Shown here piece by piece: positions 42,412 to 50,593 of a stretch of DNA of 64,000 nt (position 1 is the first letter of the stretch; each line of letters opens with the position of its first letter). The translations under genes and the position numbers were made by a program. Below the pieces are notes generated by a model. That model searched no databases and had not been told where the DNA came from. It saw only the letters and a program-made list of their open reading frames with translations. Origin of the DNA: Desulfobacterales bacterium (GTDB taxonomy: Bacteria; Desulfobacterota; Desulfobacteria; Desulfobacterales; JAFDDL01); the NCBI GenBank assembly GCA_034003325.1, contig JAVEYW010000002.1, forward strand, positions 150,189 to 214,188, written 5' to 3'.

Positions 42412-43271
42412 GCCTCTGGACACCGGCGATCGATCACCTGATCGAAGCTGCATTGACTGAAGACATCGGCCACGGCGATATCACGACGGAAAACCTGATC
42501 TCACCGGAAATGACGGGGGAAGGGCAAATCGTTGCCAAAGAACCGTGCGTGCTGGCCGGTCTGGAAATCGCGAACCGCGTGTTTACCCGGCTGGATGATG
42601 CCATCAAAATTTCCTCCTCGTATCGGGACGGCGACCCAATCCATATCGGCGATGTCGTATTAACGGCCAGGGGAAGTTTGCAAGGGTTATTAATTGGTGA
42701 GAGAAGCGCCCTTAATTTTTTGCAGCGCTTATCCGGCATCGCCACGCTTACGCGGACGTTCGCGGACCGGCTTTCGGGGCGAAAAACCCGTGTCGTGGAC
42801 ACGCGGAAAACCACCCCCGGATGGCGTGTCCTTGAAAAGTATGCCGTGCGCATGGGCGGTGGGGAGAATCACCGAACGGGGTTATACGACGGCGTATTAA
42901 TCAAGGACAATCATATTGCCGTATGTGGCGGTATCGGCCCGGCGGTAAAGGCGGCCCGGCAGCGGATTTCCCATCTGGTGAAAATCGAGGTGGAGGCAAG
43001 CAATCTCACGGAAGTTCAGGATGCCTTAACTGCCGGCGCGGATGTCATCATGCTGGACAACATGGTGCTGCCGGAAATAAAAGAAGCCGTCACGTTAATT
43101 CAGGGGCGCGCCTTGGTGGAAGCGTCCGGCAATGTAACCATCGATTCATTGATACCGCTGGCGGATGCCGGGGTCGATATCATCTCCGTGGGCGCACTGA
43201 CCCACTCGGCCAAAAGCGTTGATTTAAGTATGCGCATCAAGGCCAAGGACCCCGGGGTAAACAGCCGATGA
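42408..43271 (+). CDS. nadC: Nicotinate-nucleotide pyrophosphorylase (quinolinate phosphoribosyltransferase)
   Basis: An enzyme of 287 residues that converts quinolinate and PRPP to nicotinate mononucleotide in de novo NAD synthesis. Conserved blocks are DIGHGDITTE, LNFLQRLSGIATLT, DTRKTTPGWRVLEKYAVRMGGGENHR, LIKDNHI, and the C-terminal EASGNVTIDSL and DIISVGALTHS. The substrate-binding Arg and Lys residues in the DTRKT stretch are intact. It overlaps valS and the rhomboid gene by four bases each, a tight three-gene operon. NAD salvage genes lie about 2.5 kb downstream. Confidence 0.97.
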   Translation: MSLWTPAIDHLIEAALTEDIGHGDITTENLISPEMTGEGQIVAKEPCVLAGLEIANRVFTRLDDAIKISSSYRDGDPIHIGDVVLTARGSLQGLLIGERSALNFLQRLSGIATLTRTFADRLSGRKTRVVDTRKTTPGWRVLEKYAVRMGGGENHRTGLYDGVLIKDNHIAVCGGIGPAVKAARQRISHLVKIEVEASNLTEVQDALTAGADVIMLDNMVLPEIKEAVTLIQGRALVEASGNVTIDSLIPLADAGVDIISVGALTHSAKSVDLSMRIKAKDPGVNSR

Positions 43272-44257
43272 TACCGATTCGCGATACGATCCCTTCTAAA
43301 ACGTATCCCGTGGTCAATACGGCCCTGATCGGTATCAACGTGCTGATTTTTTTGTTTCAACCGTCCCAAAGCCCGGGACTGGATCGCTTTGCCTACCTTT
43401 ACGGCCTCGTGCCCGCCCGGTATACCCTTCCGCAACTTTCCGATTATTTTACCTTTGGGCAGCAGGCGATTTCGCTGGTTTCCTTCATGTTTCTTCATGG
43501 CGGGTTTTTTCATCTGCTGGGCAATATGTGGTCACTCTATATTTTCGGAGACAATATCGAGGATCGCTTGGGCCCATTGCGGTACCTGATGTTTTATCTT
43601 TTGTGCGGCCTTTTTTCGGGGTTCGCGCATTTTATGTTCAATCCGTCTTCCAATATTCCCATCATCGGGGCCAGCGGCGCGATCGCCGGCGTGATGGGCG
43701 CCTATATTCTGCTTTATCCGGGCGCGCGGATTTTAACGCTTATTCCCATTTTGATTTTTCCCTGGTTCGTTGAGATACCGGCCGTTTTCTTTCTCGGTTT
43801 CTGGTTTCTCATGCAGTTCATTAACGCGGCGGGCAGCGCCGGCAACGCGGGCGGCATTGCCTGGTGGGCGCATGTGGGCGGATTTGTTTTCGGCATGCTG
43901 TTTATAAAACTGTTTTTGCAGGTGCCGGTCTCCGGTCTCGGGGATGCGTTTCGCAGGGCTGCGGCACGAAAGACCAGCGATCGGCTTCAGGTGATCCGGC
44001 CTACTGCCGGAGGAGAAGAAGCGGCGAACCTTTACGGCACTCTTCGCATTACCCATTACGAGGCCATGGCCGGCACGCAAAAGCTCATCAATATTCCCAC
44101 TGGGCATTCCCGCCGCCTTTTCAGGGTAAGCATACCGGAAGGCACGCGGAACGGCGCGATACTGCGGTTAAAAGGCCTCGGCAAGCAATTGCCCAACGGT
44201 ATTCGTGGGGACTTTTATCTTAACATCGTGGTGGAAACCATTCTGCCTTCCCGATAA
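43268..44257 (+). CDS. Rhomboid protease fused to a DnaJ C-terminal-type domain
   Basis: A 329-residue protein. Residues 15-220 form a six-helix rhomboid intramembrane serine protease with catalytic Ser136 in GASGAIAG and His202 in AHVGGFVFG, plus the HGGFFHLLGNMW motif. After a short basic linker, residues 255-325 resemble the substrate-binding beta-domain of DnaJ and CbpA: LRITHYEAMAGTQKLINIP, VSIPEGTRNGAILRLKGLG and GDFYLNIVVE. No J domain (HPD) and no zinc-binding region are present. The C-terminal part would face the cytoplasm if the topology is standard. It is coupled to nadC. I infer that the extra domain recruits unfolded substrates or other proteins. Confidence 0.85.
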   Translation: MIPIRDTIPSKTYPVVNTALIGINVLIFLFQPSQSPGLDRFAYLYGLVPARYTLPQLSDYFTFGQQAISLVSFMFLHGGFFHLLGNMWSLYIFGDNIEDRLGPLRYLMFYLLCGLFSGFAHFMFNPSSNIPIIGASGAIAGVMGAYILLYPGARILTLIPILIFPWFVEIPAVFFLGFWFLMQFINAAGSAGNAGGIAWWAHVGGFVFGMLFIKLFLQVPVSGLGDAFRRAAARKTSDRLQVIRPTAGGEEAANLYGTLRITHYEAMAGTQKLINIPTGHSRRLFRVSIPEGTRNGAILRLKGLGKQLPNGIRGDFYLNIVVETILPSR

Positions 44258-44290
44258 AATAACGAACACCCGGTTTTTAAAGCGGCACTG

Positions 44291-44629
44291 TTAATTATAG
44301 CTCACCGTCAGACCGGCCAAAACCCCTTCTGTTCGAATACAGATAATGGTCACCAAATCTCCTAATTCCGGTGTTCGGTGCGGTATATAGGATGTCTTGA
44401 AGCCCACATACACGATGTGCTGCTTTCTTTTTGCATCCTGAATGACGAGAGTCGCTTTTCGTCCGCCAAAGGGGTTCCACACGCCATAGGTGACGGACAT
44501 GATTTGTCCGGTAATGGTGACGGTCGACTCTTCAGCCAAAATTCGATTGCCGGTCATTTCGCCCCCAAAAATGCAGATACAAACTGCCATTATCACCGTT
44601 GTCCCAAATCGATTAAGCCAATTTTTCAT
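44291..44629 (-). CDS. Small secreted protein of unknown function
   Basis: A protein of 112 residues with an N-terminal signal peptide (FGTTVIMAVCICIFGGEM, probably cleaved near ILAEE). The mature part is about 75 residues and beta-rich (STVTITGQIMSVTYG, ATLVIQDAKRKQHIVYVGF, VTIICIRTEGVLAGLTVSY), which suggests a small OB-like or beta-barrel fold. I recognise no family. AGGAGGTT precedes the ATG. It follows the SDR gene by 41 bases on the same strand and may share its transcript. Confidence 0.65.
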   Translation of the reverse strand: MKNWLNRFGTTVIMAVCICIFGGEMTGNRILAEESTVTITGQIMSVTYGVWNPFGGRKATLVIQDAKRKQHIVYVGFKTSYIPHRTPELGDLVTIICIRTEGVLAGLTVSYN

Positions 44630-44670
44630 GTTCCATAACCTCCTGAAGTTTCCTCCGGTATCTCGTCCCC

Positions 44671-45414
44671 TTAATGTCGCGTCAACCCGCCGTCTACAGC
44701 AAGCGTCTGGCCGGTGACAAAATCGCCGCCATCGGTAACAAGAAACAGCAGGGCGCCGAGCAAATCGTCCGGCTCCAAACGGCGTTTCAGTGCCTGCATT
44801 TTGATGGTTTTATCAAGAATGGCGCCAAGTGAGCCTTCCAGCATGGTTTTGGTTGCGGTCAAGCCCGGCGCAATGGCATTGACCGTAATCCCGTATTCAC
44901 CGGCCTCTGAGGCCAGCGCCCGGGTGAATCCGATGATACCTGCTTTCGTAGTGACATAAGGGGTGAGCGAGGGGGAACCTAAAAAGACAGATACAGATGA
45001 TATGTTAACGATTCTGCCGTAATTTTGGGCCATCATGTGGGGATATACCGCCTTGGTACAGAGAAAAACGCCATCCAGGTTGACACTCGTCACTTTTTTC
45101 CAGTTCTCAAAGCGAATATCCTGGAACGGTGACACCGGATAAATACCCGCATTATTGACCAAAATATCGATCCGACCGAAATGATTCATTACTTGCCGAG
45201 CCATCTTCAGGGTCGAGTCTTCGCTGGTGACATCCACCTGTAGGGCCAAGATGTCACCGCCGGCCGATTTGACTTTTTCAACCGTTTCATCCGTACTCAG
45301 CAGATCCGTCGCGACCACTTTGGCGCCTTCTTTTGCCATCCCCACGCAAAAGGATTGCCCAATGCCCCCGGCACAACCGGTCACGATAGCCACGCGGTTT
45401 TTTAATCTTTTCAT
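44671..45414 (-). CDS. SDR-family oxidoreductase (FabG-like)
   Basis: A 247-residue classical short-chain dehydrogenase. The nucleotide-binding loop is TGCAGGIGQ (about 12-20), NNAG is near residue 87, the catalytic Ser lies in NISSVS and the Tyr-Lys pair in PYVTTKAG. The tail ends FVTGQTLAVDGGL, typical of the family. An Asp at the end of the second strand (VVATDLL) favours NAD(H) over NADP(H). The sequence type is shared by 3-oxoacyl-ACP reductases, glucose dehydrogenases and many others; the substrate cannot be given. Confidence 0.9.
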   Translation of the reverse strand: MKRLKNRVAIVTGCAGGIGQSFCVGMAKEGAKVVATDLLSTDETVEKVKSAGGDILALQVDVTSEDSTLKMARQVMNHFGRIDILVNNAGIYPVSPFQDIRFENWKKVTSVNLDGVFLCTKAVYPHMMAQNYGRIVNISSVSVFLGSPSLTPYVTTKAGIIGFTRALASEAGEYGITVNAIAPGLTATKTMLEGSLGAILDKTIKMQALKRRLEPDDLLGALLFLVTDGGDFVTGQTLAVDGGLTRH

Positions 45415-45728
45415 GCGGTTCCTCTTGAAATCGTGCTTTAACCAAAAATTATTTAAAAAATGGTAAGTTGTCGAATATTAAAAACAAAACAATTTGATAG
45501 TATTAAATCAATTTGAAAATAGGAAAAATTTTCTAGCCAAAGAAACCATTCGGTAGAAAACTTTTTTTGTTGAAAAAGAACTGATGCTAATTCTATTCTC
45601 AATTATTCTCAAGCGAATATATCGAAAAGAATTTATTCGATACAAGCGTGGGCGCAGCCCATATGGTTGCCGAGGAAACCGTGAATACCGAATGAAGAGA
45701 AACCCGTAACACAGGAAAAACGGAAGCC
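45415..45728. other. AT-rich divergent promoter region between the SDR gene and pncB
   Basis: There is no gene here. 45440-45640 is AT-rich and should hold divergent promoters. CGAATA at 45614-45619 pairs with TATTCG at 45634-45639, and a second small pairing (GGTT...AACC) lies nearer pncB. I do not recognise a known NAD-related riboswitch or repressor site. Confidence 0.4.
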
Positions 45729-47153
45729 ATGATTGACTTTACAGGCACCTACACCGACCAGTATCAGCTCGCCATGGCCCAGGTTTATTTTCTGAAAGCG
45801 CGCCATAACCGCACGGCGGTTTTTGATTATTTTTTCAGGAAAATACCGTTTAAAGGCGGTTACGCGGTTTTCGCCGGGCTGGAAGACCTGCTTGAAATCC
45901 TTGAAACCCTTCATTTCGATGAGACAGATATGGCGTTTCTGCGACAAAAGGGCATGGATACGACGTTTCTAGACTATCTTGAGAAGTTCCGATTCACCGG
46001 AACCATTAACAGCTCACGCGAGGGAGACTTGGTTTTTCCTACCCGGCCGGTGCTGAGCGTGGAGGCCGAGATCATTCAGGCCCAGATCATTGAAACCCTT
46101 CTTCTCAATGTTCTCAACTTTCAGACATTGATCGCCACTAAGGCAAGCCGAATGCGCATCGCAGCCGGAGACCGCGCGCTCATTGATTTTGGGCTGCGAA
46201 GAGCCCACGGCTTGGGCGGTTATCACGCAAGCCGAGCCGCAATCATCGGCGGCTTCAACGCTACCAGCAACGTCCGGGCCGGACGGGATTACAACATCGC
46301 CGTATCCGGCACCATGGCCCATTCCTTTATTCAGAGTTATGATGCCGAACTGACCGCCTTCCGTCATTTTGCTGCATCCCGGGCCGATGATTGCGTGCTC
46401 CTTGTCGACACTTACGACACCTTGGCCAGCGGGGTTCCCAATGCCATTATTGTGGGCCTCGAAATGAAACAGCAGGGCCGACAGCTTAAGGGCATCCGCC
46501 TGGACAGCGGCGATCTGGCCTATCTTTCCAAGAAAGCCCGGCGTATGCTCGACGATGCCGGACTTGATGATGTGAAAATTGCGGCATCCAACCAGCTCGA
46601 TGAATACCTGATCAAAAGCCTTCTGGATCAGAAAGCGCCTATCGACCTTTTCGGCGTTGGTACCAGCTTGGTGACCGGTCAGCCGGACGCCGCTTTGGAC
46701 GGGGTTTATAAATTGGCTTACGCTGATGCCAAGCCCCGCATAAAATTATCGGAATCGATTGAAAAAATCACCCTGCCGCACCGAAAGCAGGTTTTCCGGC
46801 TTCGCACCGGCACGGATCTGTTGGGGGCAGACGTGGTGGCGCTTTTGGAAGAAACGGAAATTGCCCACATGCATCATCCCTTTGATCCCTTGAAATCGCT
46901 TGCTATCGGCGCATACCCAAAGGAGTCGCTGCTGCATAAGGTCATGGAAAAAGGACGTCGGATAGCCCCGCCCCGATCCGTGCACGAAATTGCCCGGTAT
47001 TCGCAAAACCGGCTCGATGAACTGCCTGATGAGTACAAACGCTTTGAAAACCCCCATATCTACAAGATCGGTATCAGCGACGGGCTCAAAAAGGAACGGG
47101 ACCGCCTGATCGCCGAGCACAAGAGAACGAATTTCGAGGAGGATATGCGATGA
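45729..47153 (+). CDS. pncB: Nicotinate phosphoribosyltransferase
   Basis: A 474-residue enzyme of NAD salvage that makes nicotinate mononucleotide from nicotinate, PRPP and ATP. The N-terminus carries TDQYQLAMAQVYF, and the PRPP region includes FGLRRAHGLGGYHASRAAIIGGFNATSN, with the His expected to be phosphorylated in SGTMAHSFIQ. The motifs RLDSGDLAYLS and FGVGTSLVTG complete the family pattern. The stop overlaps the next gene by four bases, joining it to the nicotinamidase gene, which supplies its substrate. Confidence 0.95.
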   Translation: MIDFTGTYTDQYQLAMAQVYFLKARHNRTAVFDYFFRKIPFKGGYAVFAGLEDLLEILETLHFDETDMAFLRQKGMDTTFLDYLEKFRFTGTINSSREGDLVFPTRPVLSVEAEIIQAQIIETLLLNVLNFQTLIATKASRMRIAAGDRALIDFGLRRAHGLGGYHASRAAIIGGFNATSNVRAGRDYNIAVSGTMAHSFIQSYDAELTAFRHFAASRADDCVLLVDTYDTLASGVPNAIIVGLEMKQQGRQLKGIRLDSGDLAYLSKKARRMLDDAGLDDVKIAASNQLDEYLIKSLLDQKAPIDLFGVGTSLVTGQPDAALDGVYKLAYADAKPRIKLSESIEKITLPHRKQVFRLRTGTDLLGADVVALLEETEIAHMHHPFDPLKSLAIGAYPKESLLHKVMEKGRRIAPPRSVHEIARYSQNRLDELPDEYKRFENPHIYKIGISDGLKKERDRLIAEHKRTNFEEDMR

Positions 47154-47758
47154 AAACCTTGATTATTGGTGATGTACAAAACGATTTCATGCCCGGCGGG
47201 TCTCTGGCCGTGCCCGCAGGAGATGCTATCATCGCGGTGATCAACCGGATTTCGGGAAAATTCGATCTCGTGGTGGCTATTCAGGACTGGCACCCGCCCC
47301 AGCACAAAAGCTTCGCCTCAAATCACAAAGGTCGGCAGCCTTTTGAAACCATTGATTTAAACGGCATTTCCCAGACGCTCTGGCCGGACCACTGTGTCCA
47401 GGGAACTTTCGGCGCGGACTTTCACCCGAAACTCGATACCCGACCTGTGGAGGCGATCTTTCGCAAGGGCGTCGATCCGGAAATCGATAGCTACAGCGCT
47501 TTTTATGACAACCAGCACCGCAGAAGCACCGGACTTTCGGGATACCTCCGGGAGAAGGGGGTTGTTGAGATTTACGGCTGCGGGGTGGCCGGCGATATCT
47601 GCGTCTATTATACCCTCAAGGATGCCCTGAAAAGCGGTTTTTCCGCGACGTTGATTGCAGATGCCGCTAAGCCCCTGAATGAAAAAAATTATGACATCGC
47701 AAAAAACGACCTTTTGCGCGATGGGTGTCGAATTATGGTATCAAGGGATCTTGGTTGA
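47150..47758 (+). CDS. pncA: Nicotinamidase
   Basis: A 202-residue enzyme that hydrolyses nicotinamide to nicotinate. The catalytic Asp lies in IIGDVQNDFMPGGSLAVP. Metal ligands lie in QDWHPPQHKSFA. TLWPDHCVQGTFGADFH and the nucleophilic Cys in GVAGDICVYYT are all present; the Lys of the triad is in FRKGVDPEIDSYSAF. It overlaps pncB by four bases (ATGA), and together they form a complete nicotinamide salvage operon. Confidence 0.95.
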   Translation: MKTLIIGDVQNDFMPGGSLAVPAGDAIIAVINRISGKFDLVVAIQDWHPPQHKSFASNHKGRQPFETIDLNGISQTLWPDHCVQGTFGADFHPKLDTRPVEAIFRKGVDPEIDSYSAFYDNQHRRSTGLSGYLREKGVVEIYGCGVAGDICVYYTLKDALKSGFSATLIADAAKPLNEKNYDIAKNDLLRDGCRIMVSRDLG

Positions 47759-47899
47759 CACACCGATATTCCGCTTTGTTATTTTCAAACAAGCCGCTGC
47801 ATCGAATATCTTATCTGATGGTTACGATTGACATACTTCCTGAATATAACTATATTATCGCGGATAAAAACCCCTAACCCGCCACAGGAATAGGCCAAA

Positions 47900-48292
47900 A
47901 TGAACTTTTTAGTTGGTTATGACAATTCGAAGGCAACTCCTCGCGCCCTTGAAGTGGCGGAAAAGTACGCCCATGCATTTAACGCCAAGATACACATTCT
48001 TGCCTCGACACCCTACGGACCGGAATTGGAGGCAAAAGAATATGAAGAAACCAAGGCGGCATTGGAACGACTAAAAAACGAATTCCATGCCGAAGGAATC
48101 GACTGTGAGACGCACATGATTACCAGAAGCCTCTCCCCCGGAGAGGATCTCGTTGATTTTGCGAGGCAAAACCAAATAGATAAAATTATTATCGGTACCA
48201 GAAAAAAATCCAAGATCGGCAAGTTGCTGATGGGGTCTACCGCTCAATATGTCATTTTGGAAGCCGATTGTCCGGTCATTGTCGTCAAATAG
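47900..48292 (+). CDS. Universal stress protein (UspA family)
   Basis: A single-domain protein of 130 residues. The start MNFLVGYDNSKATPRALEVAEKYA and the nucleotide-loop region IIIGTRKKSKIGKLLMGSTAQYVILEADCPVIVVK match the ATP-binding type of UspA proteins (G2xG9G[ST]). Such proteins respond to stress or growth arrest, often as dimers. ACAGGAAT upstream serves as ribosome-binding site. The stop is 39 bases from the convergent VKOR-family gene. Confidence 0.9.
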   Translation: MNFLVGYDNSKATPRALEVAEKYAHAFNAKIHILASTPYGPELEAKEYEETKAALERLKNEFHAEGIDCETHMITRSLSPGEDLVDFARQNQIDKIIIGTRKKSKIGKLLMGSTAQYVILEADCPVIVVK

Positions 48293-48331
48293 GCGGCGTG
48301 CTCGAAATCAAGCCTTCCCAGAGTATCGGGA

Positions 48332-48967
48332 TTACTCGGTCGGCGTGAAAAACATATCCTGTGCCGGCGGCATGAAATGACTGACCAAATATCGATCCGT
48401 TCCATAGGCAATCAGCCCGGTCAGCATGCCGGAGATCAATAGCACCATTGCCAATCGAATCACGTACGGCCATAAAATCTGCGGAACAAAAAGATGATAA
48501 AGCGTCTTGATTATTTTCCCGTTTAACGTCGTCAACGCCCGCCTGCAGGCAATCATCATCAGTATGGTAAGAATATAGAGCGCAACGCACATGATGCATA
48601 CCGCTTTTATGATCACAAAAGATACAAACGCCTCATAAGCGGCAAATATCACCATGACGGTTACAATTAAAGAAATAATGCAGTACAAGTGGGGGTAAAG
48701 GGTAGGTCGCATCACCCTTTCCGCTAAAAAAGCAATCAGCAGAAACACATAGGCGAACATCCCCAGTGTTGCAACGGGAATGCCGAAAAGAGTCGATCCA
48801 AACCCTTTTGCCACCCGGTCGCAGTCAATTACATCGTTGATAACGCAAAAGCTCGTCGTCGCATGCTCTGAAAGGTTAACTTGGTAATGATGATAAATCA
48901 GATAAACAGAGTCACCGCAACCGAGGATTAAAAAAACAACCATCGCCACAAACCATCTGGACCGCAA
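48332..48967 (-). CDS. Vitamin K epoxide reductase (VKOR) family membrane protein
   Basis: A 211-residue membrane protein with about five hydrophobic helices. The VKOR pattern is visible: a loop Cys pair (SFCVINDVIDCDRV), the GIPVATLGMFAYV helix, and the active-site CxxC (CIMC) at the start of a later helix. Bacterial VKOR proteins pass electrons from a DsbA-like partner to quinones and so drive disulfide formation in the periplasm. No fused or adjacent thioredoxin-like domain is present, so the partner must be elsewhere. The last helix and the short tail (MPPAQDMFFTPTE) are beyond the usual core. Confidence 0.85.
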   Translation of the reverse strand: MRSRWFVAMVVFLILGCGDSVYLIYHHYQVNLSEHATTSFCVINDVIDCDRVAKGFGSTLFGIPVATLGMFAYVFLLIAFLAERVMRPTLYPHLYCIISLIVTVMVIFAAYEAFVSFVIIKAVCIMCVALYILTILMMIACRRALTTLNGKIIKTLYHLFVPQILWPYVIRLAMVLLISGMLTGLIAYGTDRYLVSHFMPPAQDMFFTPTE

Positions 48968-49170
48968 ACCAACACCCCCTAAATGTGAAATTGATACGGA
49001 TCTTATGCTCCTGAAACGAACGACTAACTCGCCCTATACACCATATGGAGATAAAAATCATGGGATAAAAAAATTAACATCATCATGGAATCAGGGATAA
49101 TCGGATATCGACCTTGCTGCTGAAAAACGATTCGGGGGAAACTGGATTGAAACGCTGGGATTACGCCTAA

Positions 49171-49215
49171 TGTCATCCGGCGGAGGCGTCGGAAAAATGG
49201 TATTACCGGATGACA
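49171..49215. repeat. Inverted repeat downstream of the 64-residue gene
   Basis: TGTCATCCGG at 49171-49180 pairs over all ten bases with CCGGATGACA at 49206-49215, with a 25-base loop. On the minus strand it lies 16 bases after the stop of the 64-residue gene, so it could act as a transcript-end structure; no T tract follows. Confidence 0.55.
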
Positions 49216-49230
49216 AACACCGCGCGTTGT

Positions 49231-49425
49231 TTAAAGGTGATATAGAAAATTGGCTTGATCGGTGGGTACGATTCGCGTCAGTCTTTTTTGATTTCTTCGC
49301 TTCCAGGCCGCCTCATTTTCAAGCAGCGCGGATTCCAGCAGCTTTGCCTCTTTATAGTCCCAGGCCGCCTGATGGTCTTGCCAATGCCCATGGGAATCTT
49401 TTGCCTGAACAACAAATTTCAACAT
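49231..49425 (-). CDS. Probable small hypothetical protein (64 residues)
   Basis: The frame starts MLKFVVQAKDSHGHWQDHQA and continues with a charged helix (KEAKLLESALLENEAAWKRRNQKRL). Codon use resembles the neighbouring genes and AAAGGATG lies about ten bases before the ATG. Two plus-strand frames over the same stretch (49170, 49255) look random. I recognise no family and no membrane segment. The perfect inverted repeat just past its stop would fit a short monocistronic transcript. Confidence 0.5.
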   Translation of the reverse strand: MLKFVVQAKDSHGHWQDHQAAWDYKEAKLLESALLENEAAWKRRNQKRLTRIVPTDQANFLYHL

Positions 49426-50055
49426 ACGGGAAAATCATCCTTTTATAGTAAAAACAACGAGACAGCGCCTTTAGGGCTAATATCTCCGGGCACCTTTCGT
49501 ATCCGAACCATTCCATTTTCTTTTACAGGCGCACTGATAAAGCAATCTTAATACCCTGTCAAACACTGTTTTCCGTAATTTGATCGAATTTTCGGAACAA
49601 AATAGAGACCCTTTTTGGGGCGCTATTTCCCGCAATTCAAGCGCACCTAACGCCCCGAAGCATCAAGCGATTTAAATTCGAGACATCACACCATTTTTTA
49701 TGGCAAGAACCGATTGATAACGGCGCGCCAATCAGGCGCCAACAAGCGTCAATCTGTTATTATCGATGGTTTTGATCTTTTTTTGTGTTTTTTCACCAGT
49801 TCAATAAAAAACCTGCTCCCTTGCCCAGCAGACCGTTGCGCTGTACCGGGGGATGGTTTATAAAAGGCAAATTGACGACCTTGTAAACAACCGGATATCG
49901 ACTGGGTGCGGTTGATGTCGGTGGATTGTATTATTCCCTCGGCCGGAAGTTGCACCCTTGAATTTAAACCTTTTGCCAACCCGATCGAATGGTTATGGAG
50001 TACGCTTTAATTATTTAACTTTTCAAATGGTTATCTAAACTTATAGGCCTATAGC

Positions 50056-50448
50056 ATGACATTAAAAAAACGTTCATCCGGTGTCGACAGGCAGGAGCAG
50101 ATTATTGCCGAGGTGCGGCGTAATCGTAGTGAACTGGAAAAAACATACCGGGAAAAGGCGCTTAAGTTGTTTCCCAAAATTTGCGGTCGCTGCGGCCGCG
50201 AATTTGAAGGGAAAAAACTTCGAGAATTAACTGTCCACCATAAAGACCACAACCACGACAACAATCCGCCAGACGGCAGTAATTGGGAATTGTTGTGTAT
50301 CTATTGCCATGATAATGAGCATTCGCGCCATGAGGTTGCCGAGGCCTATGACGGAAGCACCATGGAGAAAGACACGCTGGAATCCGATAGCTATCGACCT
50401 TTCGCGACCCTGGCGGGCTTGTTGAAAAATAAAACGGAAAAAAGATGA
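50056..50448 (+). CDS. YajD-type HNH nuclease-domain protein
   Basis: A 130-residue protein matching E. coli YajD in its central part: YREKALKLFPKICGRCGREF, LRELTVHHKDHNHDNNP and DGSNWELLCIYCHDNEHS. It has the CxxC...CxxC zinc site and the HH...N...H pattern of HNH endonucleases. Proteins of this family are widespread single-copy genes of unknown substrate, so it need not be a toxin or mobile element. It has no partner gene. Confidence 0.9.
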   Translation: MTLKKRSSGVDRQEQIIAEVRRNRSELEKTYREKALKLFPKICGRCGREFEGKKLRELTVHHKDHNHDNNPPDGSNWELLCIYCHDNEHSRHEVAEAYDGSTMEKDTLESDSYRPFATLAGLLKNKTEKR

Positions 50449-50482
50449 ACATCAACCCTGCTGTTTTATGGTTTCAAAGCGC

Positions 50483-50593
50483 ATGCATATTGTTGTAATA
50501 AGACTCCGGTTGCTGAAAGAAGGAGACCGTGTAACTTTTGATATCGAAACGGGAGGGAAAAAGCCTTCCGCAAAAAATGTCACGGTTATTTGA
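50483..50593 (+). pseudogene. Remnant of a cold-shock-domain gene (C-terminal half only)
   Basis: A 36-residue frame reads LKEGDRVTFDIETGGKKPSA and ends KNVTVI. This is the C-terminal half of a cold-shock protein (compare LKEGDRVAFDIERG in the intact gene at 63600). The first half, with the RNA-binding motifs KWFN and GFGFI, is missing; the bases upstream encode nothing similar in any frame I checked. I conclude it is a truncated relic. Confidence 0.65.

Larger units (their letters stand above)
48968..50055. other. Gene-poor region with small inverted repeats
   Basis: About 1.1 kb with one probable small gene (49231-49425, minus). Other open frames look random. A near-ideal inverted repeat lies at 49171-49215, and GGGGCG at 49617-49622 could pair with CGCCCC at 49651-49656. 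I see no tRNA, known ncRNA or mobile element. Confidence 0.45.

Noticed and set aside
45610..45728. Possible NAD-related riboswitch before pncB
   Set aside because: Small stems exist but do not fit any riboswitch consensus I know.
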